Positions 1 through 5,326 of a stretch of DNA of 5,500 bases are shown here, piece by piece. The DNA lies in contig NVVB01000104.1 of NCBI GenBank assembly GCA_002402085.1, forward strand, positions 7,099 through 12,598, given 5' to 3'. Under the pieces are notes generated by a model. It ran no database searches and was not told the origin of the DNA. It saw only the letters and a program-made list of their open reading frames with translations. Each line of letters starts with the position of its first letter. Position 1 is the first letter of the stretch. The translations under genes and the position numbers were made by a program. Source of the DNA: Gammaproteobacteria bacterium. GTDB lineage: Bacteria > Pseudomonadota > Gammaproteobacteria > Pseudomonadales > UBA3067.

Positions 1-615
1 ATCCCCATCGCCGAAGAGATGGGCTTGATTATAGAGTTTGGCGAATGGGTGTTGCGACAATCCTGTAGCCAGATGAAGTGCTGGTTGGATCAGGGTTTTG
101 ATCTGCAGCGCATTGCAGTGAATTTATCCAGCATTCAGTTTTACCAATCGAATCTAATGAAGGTGTTAGATGATGTGTTGTCGGCTACCAAGCTGAATCC
201 TTGCCACCTTGAATTGGAGCTGACCGAGGGGGTGATTATGCGCAATGCCACCAAGACGATTGAAGCCTTAAATGAAATTAAAGCGCGCGGTATAAGCCTT
301 TCGGTGGATGACTTTGGTACGGGTTACTCGTCGCTCAGTTACTTGAAGCGTTTTCCCATTGATGCACTTAAAATAGATCGCTCGTTTATTGCTGAATTAG
401 AATCAGACGCTGAGAGTGCCGCGATTACCTCGGCGGTGATTGCCATGGCCCATAGCTTGAATCTCAAAGTGATTGCGGAAGGGGTGGAGAATGTCGAGCA
501 ATTGAATTTACTGCGCGCGAAAGAATGCGATGAAATTCAAGGCTTTTACTTCAGTAAGCCGGTGCCTGCGGATGAAATTTCTGCAATGCTGAAGGCTAAG
601 GTACGCCTTTCTTAA
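1..615 (+). CDS. EAL-domain protein, probable cyclic-di-GMP phosphodiesterase (5' end missing)
   Basis: The frame is open from the first base, so the gene starts upstream and only its last 204 residues are seen; the ATG at 19 lies inside the domain and is not a start. EAL domains hydrolyse c-di-GMP to pGpG, lowering the signal that favours biofilm over motility. Counting from the first visible residue, the metal- and substrate-binding positions of the family are all present: N41 (NLSS), E73 and E76 (LELTE), D103-D104 in an intact loop-6 DDFGTGYSS, K124 in KIDRSF, E160 in EGVE and Q180 before GFYFSKP. The EAL motif itself lies upstream. With this set intact the enzyme is likely active, not degenerate. 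The domain ends close to the stop codon, so any GGDEF, PAS or receiver part must be N-terminal; which one cannot be told here. Confidence 0.95.
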   Translation: MPIAEEMGLIIEFGEWVLRQSCSQMKCWLDQGFDLQRIAVNLSSIQFYQSNLMKVLDDVLSATKLNPCHLELELTEGVIMRNATKTIEALNEIKARGISLSVDDFGTGYSSLSYLKRFPIDALKIDRSFIAELESDAESAAITSAVIAMAHSLNLKVIAEGVENVEQLNLLRAKECDEIQGFYFSKPVPADEISAMLKAKVRLS

Positions 616-918
616 GCCTGAGGTCAGTACTGGGATAGAGGCCGGGCCCGCTTCAGGGATGAACGCGACCCTGCTATTACGTAAATATTACCTACATCGA
701 CTTGAAATTTAAGCGGCTAGTACCCAAATTGATCTAAGATTTAGTGGGCTTAGACTATTCCGCTGGGTGTCTGCGGGCGAATTAGCGCTGCTGGGGCTGT
801 CGGTGTTAGCATGTTAGGCGAGCTGGGCCATGGATGCCGGTGCTGTCGAGACAACGAATCGCTCTGCAAGCCTCTAAGTGCTTGAATTATTTTAATTAAA
901 ACAATGATGAGGTGATTT
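616..918 (+). other. Intergenic region between EAL gene and Nudix gene
   Basis: There is no convincing gene in these 303 bases. An imperfect terminator-like pairing, CAGGG at 654-658 with CCCTG at 669-673, is not followed by a T tract, so it is weak as an intrinsic terminator. CGGGCCCG at 643-650 is a short palindrome. A short hydrophobic frame from GTG 767 (reading ELALLGLSVLAC) stops at 815-817, and a 24-codon cysteine-containing frame (811-885) has no good ribosome site; both look like chance or decay. The right end becomes AT-rich (about 886-905) just before the Nudix ribosome site. Confidence 0.6.
729..756 (+). promoter_or_regulatory. Candidate sigma70 promoter for the Nudix gene
   Basis: TTGATC (729-734) and TAGACT (751-756) each match four of six consensus bases and are separated by 16 bases. 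Transcription would begin near 763, leaving an untranslated leader of about 155 bases. This was found by eye only; matches of this quality occur by chance, so it is tentative. Confidence 0.25.
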
Positions 919-1515
919 ATGTTAGCGCGTATTCGAGCAGCGATTACAAAAGAAAGCTTCCCTGTTCGAAACCCCGACCTGCCTCATTCTGCGGTCTTGA
1001 TTGCGATCACGAACGTTGATGAGCCGCATATTATTTTAACCAAGCGTTCGGCTCACCTGTCCAGTCACGCCGGTGAGGTCGCCTTTCCAGGCGGCAAGTG
1101 GGATGACGAGGACGGTGATTTATTAACCACCGCATTGCGTGAGAGCCGTGAAGAAGTGGGCTTGCAGGCAGAGCATGTGCTGGAGATCGTGGGGCAGCTT
1201 AAGCCTGTGGTCTCGCGCTCTGGATTAAATGTAACGCCCTATGTGGCCATTGTCGATGATAGTGCTCCACTGATCCCTAATTTGCAGGAACTCGATAGTA
1301 TTTTTAAAGTGCCGCTGTCGTTTCTAATGGATGGTGATAATGTACGCAGCAAAAGTATCGATTACAAAGGCCAGAAGGTTGTGATTCCTGCGTATCATTA
1401 TGACGGCTATGTGATTTGGGGACTGACCGCGTTTATGATCGTTGATCTTGTGAATCGTGCGTTTAATGCTGACATTACCTTTAACCTTCATCGACCTTTG
1501 GTTGAAAAGGCCTAG
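919..1515 (+). CDS. Nudix hydrolase of the CoA pyrophosphatase (NudL/YeaB) type
   Basis: A 198-residue protein, close to the roughly 190-residue length of E. coli NudL. Family members are cytosolic, metal-dependent and cleave the pyrophosphate of coenzyme A and acyl-CoAs into 3',5'-ADP and 4'-phosphopantetheine, probably removing oxidised CoA. Two motifs support the subfamily. One is the CoA-Nudix signature at residues 40-59 (LTKRSAH, then G52, then FPGG 56-59). The other is the Nudix helix that follows, residues 59-82, ending in RESREEVGL with metal-ligand glutamates E75, E78 and E79. As in NudL the helix has one extra residue before the RE pair compared with MutT, and it keeps the D-D-x-D turn after GG. 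At residue 48 a serine sits where NudL has arginine. The ATG at 919 is chosen because GAGG at 909-912 lies six bases upstream. The gene is followed by a 147-base gap, so tight coupling to the next gene is not evident. Confidence 0.92.
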   Translation: MLARIRAAITKESFPVRNPDLPHSAVLIAITNVDEPHIILTKRSAHLSSHAGEVAFPGGKWDDEDGDLLTTALRESREEVGLQAEHVLEIVGQLKPVVSRSGLNVTPYVAIVDDSAPLIPNLQELDSIFKVPLSFLMDGDNVRSKSIDYKGQKVVIPAYHYDGYVIWGLTAFMIVDLVNRAFNADITFNLHRPLVEKA

Positions 1516-1553
1516 TATATTTTGGGTCTGTGTGGGCGGTTAAAGGCTTGCGA

Positions 1554-1565
1554 CTCTATATAGAG
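1554..1565. repeat. 12-base perfect palindrome upstream of the carbonic anhydrase gene
   Basis: CTCTATATAGAG reads identically on both strands. It lies in the gap between the Nudix and carbonic-anhydrase-like genes, directly after TTGCGA (1548-1553), which could be a -35 element; the matching -10 (TAACGT, 1571-1576, 17-base spacer) is poor. If that promoter is real, the palindrome fills its spacer, where an operator could sit. The following bases to about 1606 are very AT-rich. As RNA the element has no unpaired loop, so a DNA-binding role is more natural than a terminator. Confidence 0.4.
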
Positions 1566-1662
1566 CTAAATAACGTTAAGTTAAATAAAACTAAATTAAA
1601 AACTACGCCAGCGATGAGTTTTGGCGCTAATTCAATAAAAACAAATAATGTGGGGAAGTGAT

Positions 1663-2184
1663 ATGCGTTACCGATTAGGGGATCGTAGGATTGAAACCTG
1701 TGGGGATGATTATTATATAGCCGATAATGCCACGGTGATCGGCTCCGTAGTATTGGAGAAGAATGCCAGTATTTGGTTTGGCGTGGTGGTCCGCGGAGAC
1801 AACGATATTATTACTATCGGCGAGAACTCTAATGTCCAAGACCTGTCTGTTCTGCACACCGATATGGGATATCCGTTGACCATTGGCAAGGGCGTAACAG
1901 TGGGGCACAAAGTAATGCTGCACGGTTGCACCATCGGTGATCATAGTTTGATAGGGATCAATGCCGTGGTCTTAAATGGCGCTAAGATAGGCAAAAATTG
2001 TTTAATCGGTGCGAACGCACTGATTCCTGAGGGTAAAGTAATTCCCGATGGCTCGATGGTGTTAGGCTCTCCTGGTAAAGTGGTCAAGCAAATCTCGGAT
2101 CAGCAAAAAATGATGCTGGAGATGGGCGCGTCTCATTATGTGGAAAACTTTAAGCGCTATAAAAAGGATTTGGTGGCCGAGTAA
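1663..2184 (+). CDS. Gamma-class carbonic anhydrase-like hexapeptide-repeat protein (YrdA family)
   Basis: A 173-residue protein made almost entirely of a left-handed beta-helix (residues about 20-140, repeated [IV]-G-x-x-[AS]-x-[IV] hexapeptides) followed by a C-terminal helix (about 146-170). All three zinc-ligand histidines of the gamma-carbonic-anhydrase family are present: H65 in VLHTD, and H82 and H87 in the [10 protein letters not shown] segment. The supporting active-site positions R44, D46, Q59 and D60 also remain. The family forms trimers with metal bound between subunits; the archaeal prototype hydrates CO2, but many bacterial YrdA-like members lack its acidic loop and have little shown activity. 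No acidic loop is seen here, so the catalytic role is open. The ATG at 1663 is preferred over the one at 1648 because GGGGAAG at 1652-1658 is well placed for it and it gives the family's usual N-terminus (xYxLGDRxP-like). Flanking gaps are 147 and 232 bases, so it may be transcribed alone. Confidence 0.93.
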   Translation: MRYRLGDRRIETCGDDYYIADNATVIGSVVLEKNASIWFGVVVRGDNDIITIGENSNVQDLSVLHTDMGYPLTIGKGVTVGHKVMLHGCTIGDHSLIGINAVVLNGAKIGKNCLIGANALIPEGKVIPDGSMVLGSPGKVVKQISDQQKMMLEMGASHYVENFKRYKKDLVAE

Positions 2185-2207
2185 GTCTTCATTGGCCTAT
2201 TAAGAGG

Positions 2208-2275
2208 GCATTAATATTGGCATCAATGCGGGTATTTAACATTCGTGTTGATAGGCATTATTAATGCGGATGTTT
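2208..2275. repeat. Degenerate direct and inverted repeats downstream of the carbonic anhydrase gene
   Basis: GCATTAAT at 2208-2215 is the exact reverse complement of ATTAATGC at 2260-2267, and the latter is also half of a near-perfect dyad GCATTA-T-TAATGC (2255-2267). A direct repeat of the type GGCAT...AATGCGG[GA]T[AG]TTT occurs at about 2219-2236 and 2254-2275. No open frame of useful length runs through it. It could be a transcript-end structure for the upstream gene, binding sites, or eroded duplicated sequence; no T tract follows, so a simple intrinsic terminator is not supported. Confidence 0.4.
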
Positions 2276-2309
2276 CCCTGAGAGTGGGTGTTGGTGCGAG
2301 TGCTAATGT

Positions 2310-2338
2310 TTGGTACTGGTGCCAGTATTCGTATTAAT
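2310..2338 (+). promoter_or_regulatory. Candidate promoter with embedded dyad upstream of the DUF1289 gene
   Basis: TTGGTA (2310-2315) and ATTAAT (2333-2338) are spaced by 17 bases; shifting by one gives TATTAA with a 16-base spacer. Each element matches four of six consensus bases. The inverted repeat TACTGGTGCCAGTA (2314-2327, six-base arms around TG) overlaps the -35 and the spacer, which is a usual operator position. Transcription would start near 2345, about 70 bases before the gene. Weak matches read by eye, so this is tentative. Confidence 0.25.
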
Positions 2339-2416
2339 TAAGTATTTCTAGATTCACAGTCCCTGATGGACGTTATGAAGTTAGAGTCAATAGAAACGTG
2401 AAAGGGGTTGTTGCAA

Positions 2417-2590
2417 GTGAGTGAGCCTAAACCAGTGAGTTCGCCGTGTGTGGATATCTGCGCGCTAGATGACAATGATGTTTGTATGGGGTGTCGGCGC
2501 ACCGCAGATGAAATTGGTCAATGGTGGACCATGAGCGATGACCAAAAACGCCAGTTGTTGAGCGAGATTAAGTTGCGTGAGGCGACTTAA
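2417..2590 (+). CDS. DUF1289 small four-cysteine protein
   Basis: A 57-residue protein with the DUF1289 pattern: SPC at 8-11, C15, then CMGCRRT (C23, C26) and EIGQWW followed by MSDDQKRQLL. The C-x3-C-x7-C-x2-C spacing looks like a compact metal-binding (zinc or iron-sulfur) fold, although no function is established for the family to my knowledge. The W36-W37/M39 region with the charged helix after it is the conserved C-terminal half. I chose the GTG at 2417 as the start because AAAGGGG at 2401-2407 lies nine bases upstream; the TTG codons at 2408 and 2411 are in frame but sit too close to that site. The gene runs tail-to-tail with the transporter gene on the other strand, with only 10 bases between the stop codons and no visible terminator, so the two transcripts probably overlap at their 3' ends. 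Confidence 0.85.
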   Translation: MSEPKPVSSPCVDICALDDNDVCMGCRRTADEIGQWWTMSDDQKRQLLSEIKLREAT

Positions 2591-2600
2591 TGAGCCCGCT

Positions 2601-3875
2601 TTAGCTGGCTTGTTGTTTTGGGGCGCTGACTTGGAATACCCGGGCGGTTTTAACGATGTTTTTTTGCGTGTGCAGTGTTTCGATGCGGTAATTGCCAATT
2701 TGGGTGCAGACGCTGTTTTCGGGGATCGACTCCAGAGCCTCAATAATAATTCCATTGAGTGTTTTCGGGCCAGCGATTGGCATGTCCCATTTTAATGCGC
2801 GATTGATATCCCGGATCGTAGCGGTACCGTCGATGAGGAAGGAGCCGTCTTTTTGCGGGTGAATGTCCTTGCTGGTGGCGGCCATGTCGGTGGTGAATTC
2901 ACCCACAATCTCTTCTAATATATCTTCCAGAGTAACGATGCCCTGCACTTCGCCGTATTCGTCTACGACTAAGCCAATCCGGCGCTTATTGTGTTGGAAG
3001 TCGACTAGCTGTTTGTCTAGCGGGGTGCCTTCTAGCACGAAATAAGGGTCACCTGACTGCTGTAAAATCATGGCCTTGTTTAGGTCCGGTGAGTCCATAA
3101 AGCGCGTGGCATTACGCACGTGCAATACGCCGATGGTCTGGTTTAACTCCCCTTTAAAGATCGGCATGCGGGTGTGTTGAGTGACTTTGAGCTGCTTAAC
3201 AATGCTCGCTAGGCTGTCATCGATATCGATTCCCACTACTTCATTACGAGGAATCATAATGTCATCGACGGATATCTTCTCTAGATCCAATATGCTCAAA
3301 AGCATTCGCTGATGCTCGCTGGGCATGCGTGCGCCTGCTTCGTAGACCACTGTCCTAAGCTCTTCTGGACTTAGCCCTTGATGGGAGCCACTGCGTTTCA
3401 CTCGTAACAGCCAAAGTAAACTATTACTGATACTGTTGACTAACCACACCAAGGGGTAAAATATTTTTAGTAGTGGGATTAATACGTACGAGGCCGGGTA
3501 GGCGATCCGTTCAGGGTGCAGTACAGCCAGAGTTTTGGGGGTGACTTCGGCGAAGATCAAAATCACCAGCGTTAATATTGCTGTACCCCAAGCGATGCCG
3601 CTATCGCCGAGTAATCGTAGGGCGATAACGGTGGTAATGGACGAGGCGAGAATGTTGACGAAATTGTTGCCGATTAAAATAACGCCAATCAAACGGTCAG
3701 GGCGTTTTAATAATGCTTCAATGCGTTGCGCTGGTTTTTTGCCACTTTGAGCGCGGTGCCGTAAGCGATATCGATTTAACGACATCATGCCGGTTTCTGA
3801 GCTAGAGAAAAAGCCTGAGAGTATGATGAGAAAGAAAAGTGTGGTACCGAGCGCGGTTAGGGATACTTCGTTCAA
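2601..3875 (-). CDS. corB: CorB/YfjD-type CNNM-family transporter (DUF21, two CBS domains, CorC_HlyC)
   Basis: A 424-residue inner-membrane protein with the full family architecture. The DUF21 (CNNM) transmembrane part covers residues about 6-155, with hydrophobic stretches near 7-23, 62-88, 93-115 and 126-156 and the conserved FFSSSET (22-28), GNNFVN (69-74) and FAEVTPKT (108-115) segments. The CBS pair covers about 205-330, starting at IMIPR 206-210 and including DEYGEVQGIVTLEDILEEIVGE (305-326). A CorC_HlyC domain covers about 342-418. CNNM/CorB proteins move or regulate Mg2+ (and are linked to cobalt resistance in Salmonella), with the CBS pair sensing nucleotide. The start is TTG at 3875: TAG directly precedes it in frame, no ATG or GTG occurs before residue 30, and beginning later would remove the first membrane helix. 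No Shine-Dalgarno sequence is visible in the short leader. Its neighbour ypjD on the same strand is 187 bases upstream, as near E. coli ffh. Confidence 0.94.
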   Translation of the reverse strand: MNEVSLTALGTTLFFLIILSGFFSSSETGMMSLNRYRLRHRAQSGKKPAQRIEALLKRPDRLIGVILIGNNFVNILASSITTVIALRLLGDSGIAWGTAILTLVILIFAEVTPKTLAVLHPERIAYPASYVLIPLLKIFYPLVWLVNSISNSLLWLLRVKRSGSHQGLSPEELRTVVYEAGARMPSEHQRMLLSILDLEKISVDDIMIPRNEVVGIDIDDSLASIVKQLKVTQHTRMPIFKGELNQTIGVLHVRNATRFMDSPDLNKAMILQQSGDPYFVLEGTPLDKQLVDFQHNKRRIGLVVDEYGEVQGIVTLEDILEEIVGEFTTDMAATSKDIHPQKDGSFLIDGTATIRDINRALKWDMPIAGPKTLNGIIIEALESIPENSVCTQIGNYRIETLHTQKNIVKTARVFQVSAPKQQAS

Positions 3876-3909
3876 CTAGGGGGAGCCTGTTTAGCTGTTA
3901 GTGTAATGA

Positions 3910-3938
3910 CTTTTAGTCTTCTGTGGTTCGCTTGTCAA
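3910..3938 (-). promoter_or_regulatory. Probable sigma70 promoter of the corB-type gene
   Basis: Read on the reverse strand, a perfect -35 TTGACA (complement of 3933-3938) is followed, after exactly 17 bases, by TAAAAG (complement of 3910-3915, four of six matches to the -10 consensus). Transcription would start near 3903 and leave a leader of only about 28 bases before the TTG start at 3875. This is the best promoter match in the window and suggests that the transporter gene is expressed independently of ypjD. Confidence 0.6.
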
Positions 3939-3967
3939 GAGGCGAAGGCTGTATTGCCATAGTTCGG

Positions 3968-3980
3968 GCGCATGCGCATG
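3968..3980. repeat. Overlapping GCGCATGCGC / CATGCGCATG palindromes
   Basis: Two perfect 10-base palindromes overlap in the ypjD-corB gap: GCGCATGCGC at 3968-3977 and CATGCGCATG at 3971-3980. The stretch alternates purine and pyrimidine throughout. It lies about 30 bases upstream of the -35 of the corB-type promoter, so a regulator site is possible. Short alternating tracts like this also arise by chance. Confidence 0.35.
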
Positions 3981-4062
3981 GTTAAGCGCTGGGCCAATTC
4001 AATTTATGTTTAGGCGTTGATAATAACAATGTGTCGTGTCTGCCCTTAGGGTTTGCGTCTAA

Positions 4063-4857
4063 TTAGGCCAAAATAACTTCTATAACAAACTTGCTACCAA
4101 AGTAAGCCATCATAAGAAGTAAAAAACCTACCAGCGTCCATCGAATGGCCAAAGTGCCGCGCCACCCTAAAAAGTACCGGCCTATTAATAAGCCTACGAA
4201 TACCACCCAGGCCAGTATGCTGAGTATGGATTTATGGACTAGATGCTGCGCGAAAATATCATCTAAGAAGATGAGTCCACTCAGGATCGATGCACTAAGC
4301 AGGAATACCCCGGCCCAAAGCATTTCAAACAGTAAATGTTCCATGGTTTGAAGTGGTGGTAACAGTTTCACCAGGCCGCTGGTTTGTTTGCGTTTGAGTC
4401 GATAGTCTTGCATGGCAAGTAAGATCGCTTGCCCGCCGGCTACGGTTAAAACACTGTAGGCAAAAATAGAAAGAATGATATGTACCAATATTTCATTGGA
4501 GATTTGGACCGGGGCCGATTGTGTTGAAAGGCTAAGTGATGCAATAAGGCTTACGATGGCGACAGGAAATGAAAGAAGTGCTAAGTTTTCTACCGGGCGA
4601 TAAAGGCAGGCAGCCAACGTTAGAAAGGCTGTCAGGCAACCAAACAATGAGCCAATCCTGTAAAAACCGAAATTAAACCCTTCGGCGCTGCTTAGTGTGG
4701 TTGCGCTGCTGTAAGTGTGAAAAATGATCGCGCCAATGCTGAGAATGAAGAAAATCGACTTGTTCACCGCTTGGCCTTTATGAATATGCCACGCTAAGTG
4801 TCCGGTCGCGGAGAAATATAAGGTGATTGAGAGTAAACTGATGGAAACAGAGGTCAT
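4063..4857 (-). CDS. ypjD: YpjD-type inner-membrane protein, cytochrome c assembly (CcsA-like) family
   Basis: A 264-residue, highly hydrophobic protein with about eight predicted membrane spans (near residues 5-23, 33-50, 66-85, 93-112, 122-147, 177-198, 209-228 and 238-262). The family hallmarks are histidines H47 (IIFHTYS), H126 (LVHIILSIFAYSVL) and H208 (LVHKSILSILAWVVF), and the C-terminal segment GWRGTLAIRW...YFGSKFV typical of YpjD. The tryptophan-rich WWD heme-handling motif of true CcsA, CcmC and CcmF proteins is absent, so a direct role in cytochrome c maturation should not be assumed; the function of YpjD is poorly defined. The start at 4857 is supported by AAGGA (reverse strand, 4871-4867) nine bases upstream. 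The gene diverges from ffh across 469 bases and lies upstream of the CorB-type gene on the same strand, the conserved gammaproteobacterial arrangement. Confidence 0.9.
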   Translation of the reverse strand: MTSVSISLLSITLYFSATGHLAWHIHKGQAVNKSIFFILSIGAIIFHTYSSATTLSSAEGFNFGFYRIGSLFGCLTAFLTLAACLYRPVENLALLSFPVAIVSLIASLSLSTQSAPVQISNEILVHIILSIFAYSVLTVAGGQAILLAMQDYRLKRKQTSGLVKLLPPLQTMEHLLFEMLWAGVFLLSASILSGLIFLDDIFAQHLVHKSILSILAWVVFVGLLIGRYFLGWRGTLAIRWTLVGFLLLMMAYFGSKFVIEVILA

Positions 4858-4908
4858 AGATTTGAGTCCTTATCAAAGCAGGGCAAAGTTTGGCATAAGG
4901 AGAAGGTG

Positions 4909-4983
4909 ATGAAAAGATTTCCGCGCAGGATATTCAGTCGCTATAATCAGGCCAAGTTACGTATTGTGGACGAGATCATGTGA
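4909..4983 (+). CDS. Possible small ORF (24 residues, basic) with strong Shine-Dalgarno
   Basis: The ATG at 4909 is preceded by AAGGAG (4898-4903), extended as AAGGAGAAGG, at good spacing; it is the strongest ribosome site in the window. The peptide begins MKRFPRRIFSRYNQ and ends in RIVDEIM; it has seven Lys/Arg against two acidic residues, no signal peptide and no cysteine. I do not recognise it. It could be a real small protein, a leader peptide, the stump of a lost gene or a chance frame. It points toward ffh, but 343 bases separate them. Candidate promoter elements of both strands lie inside it, which weakens the coding reading. No clear promoter was found upstream of its own start. Confidence 0.3.
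   Translation: MKRFPRRIFSRYNQAKLRIVDEIM
4927..4955 (-). promoter_or_regulatory. Candidate promoter for ypjD
   Basis: On the reverse strand TTGGCC (complement of 4950-4955) and TATCCT (complement of 4927-4932) are separated by 17 bases, each matching four of six consensus positions. Transcription would start near 4920, leaving about 60 bases of leader before the ypjD start. Tentative. Confidence 0.3.
4942..4947 (+). promoter_or_regulatory. Perfect -10 hexamer TATAAT facing ffh
   Basis: The consensus TATAAT occurs on the forward strand, but upstream at 16-18 bases there is only a poor -35 (TTCCGC at 4919-4924), and no extended TG motif. If used, it would give ffh an untranslated leader of about 370 bases containing the 5124-5140 hairpin. 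Confidence 0.2.
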
Positions 4984-5123
4984 ATAAGTGATTTCATCCG
5001 CGTTTGAGACCGACATTTTGCAGCAATGTTCACAACAATGCTTGATTAAGATGGGGAAAGGCTGAAAATTTAGTCAATGTTTAGAGGCAACGCTGAATGA
5101 GGCGTCTAAGAATTGTACTTTCT

Positions 5124-5140
5124 GGCTTTTCAGAAAAGCC
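5124..5140. repeat. 17-base perfect palindrome / hairpin upstream of ffh
   Basis: GGCTTTTCAGAAAAGCC pairs as seven-base arms around CAG. It is not followed by a T tract on either strand, so it is not a standard intrinsic terminator. As DNA it looks like a site for a dimeric protein; as RNA it would be a short stem-loop in any long ffh leader. It starts 203 bases before the ffh start codon. Confidence 0.5.
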
Positions 5141-5326
5141 TGCTTAACGTGCTGGGCACTGTGGAATCGTGCATTATTTGTCATTTCAGGCGCAGATAAG
5201 CGATGGACCCTGATTATTCGTCGGGTCGCGGCTTAATCATTAATCAAGTCTTGGCCAAGCAGATTGCAGTCATAGGCTCAAACAGATAAATAGAACGAGT
5301 AAAACTAAAAGTAGTGGGAACCGAAT

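Larger units (their letters stand above)
4858..5326. other. Intergenic region between divergent ypjD and ffh
   Basis: These 469 bases are long for a divergent promoter region in a compact genome. They contain a 24-codon frame with a strong ribosome site (4909-4983), candidate promoters on both strands (4927-4955 reverse, 4942-4947 forward) and a 17-base perfect palindrome (5124-5140). I looked for the conserved 4.5S/SRP RNA core, which can lie near SRP genes, and do not see it. No tRNA-like cloverleaf or long frame was found. The part from about 4984 to 5120 shows nothing I can name. Confidence 0.6.

Noticed and set aside
654..673. Intrinsic terminator for the EAL gene
   Set aside because: Only a five-base stem with a ten-base loop and no following T tract.
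767..817. Short hydrophobic frame from GTG resembling a signal or lipoprotein peptide (ELALLGLSVLAC) before the Nudix gene
   Set aside because: It ends at a stop right after the cysteine, has no ribosome site, and the frame resumes only for about 20 codons; chance or an unrecognisable remnant.
811..885. 24-codon cysteine-containing frame upstream of the Nudix gene
   Set aside because: No usable ribosome site and it overlaps other short frames; nothing supports translation.
1648..1662. Upstream ATG as the start of the carbonic anhydrase-like gene
   Set aside because: The ribosome site GGGGAAG lies inside this extension and fits the ATG at 1663, which also gives the usual family N-terminus.
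1675..1944. Reverse-strand open frames over the carbonic anhydrase-like gene, and forward frames over the corB-type and ypjD genes
   Set aside because: They have no family resemblance or ribosome sites and are shadows of well-supported genes.
4063..4857. Calling the membrane protein a true cytochrome c maturation factor (CcsA/CcmC)
   Set aside because: The tryptophan-rich WWD motif is missing and the context next to ffh and a CorB-type gene is that of YpjD.
5097..5147. 16-codon frame starting at an ATGA overlap with a seven-codon frame
   Set aside because: A chain of very short frames with no strong ribosome sites; it contains the palindrome, which explains the sequence better.
5153..5174. 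Possible sigma54 promoter (TGGGCAC ... GTGCA)
   Set aside because: The spacing between the GG and GC elements is 14 bases, not the required 10.
5203..5289. 28-codon frame beginning MDPDYSSGRG just upstream of ffh
   Set aside because: The nearest purine-rich site (AGG at 5188-5190) is too far away and weak, and the frame overlaps the region expected to hold ffh leader sequence.
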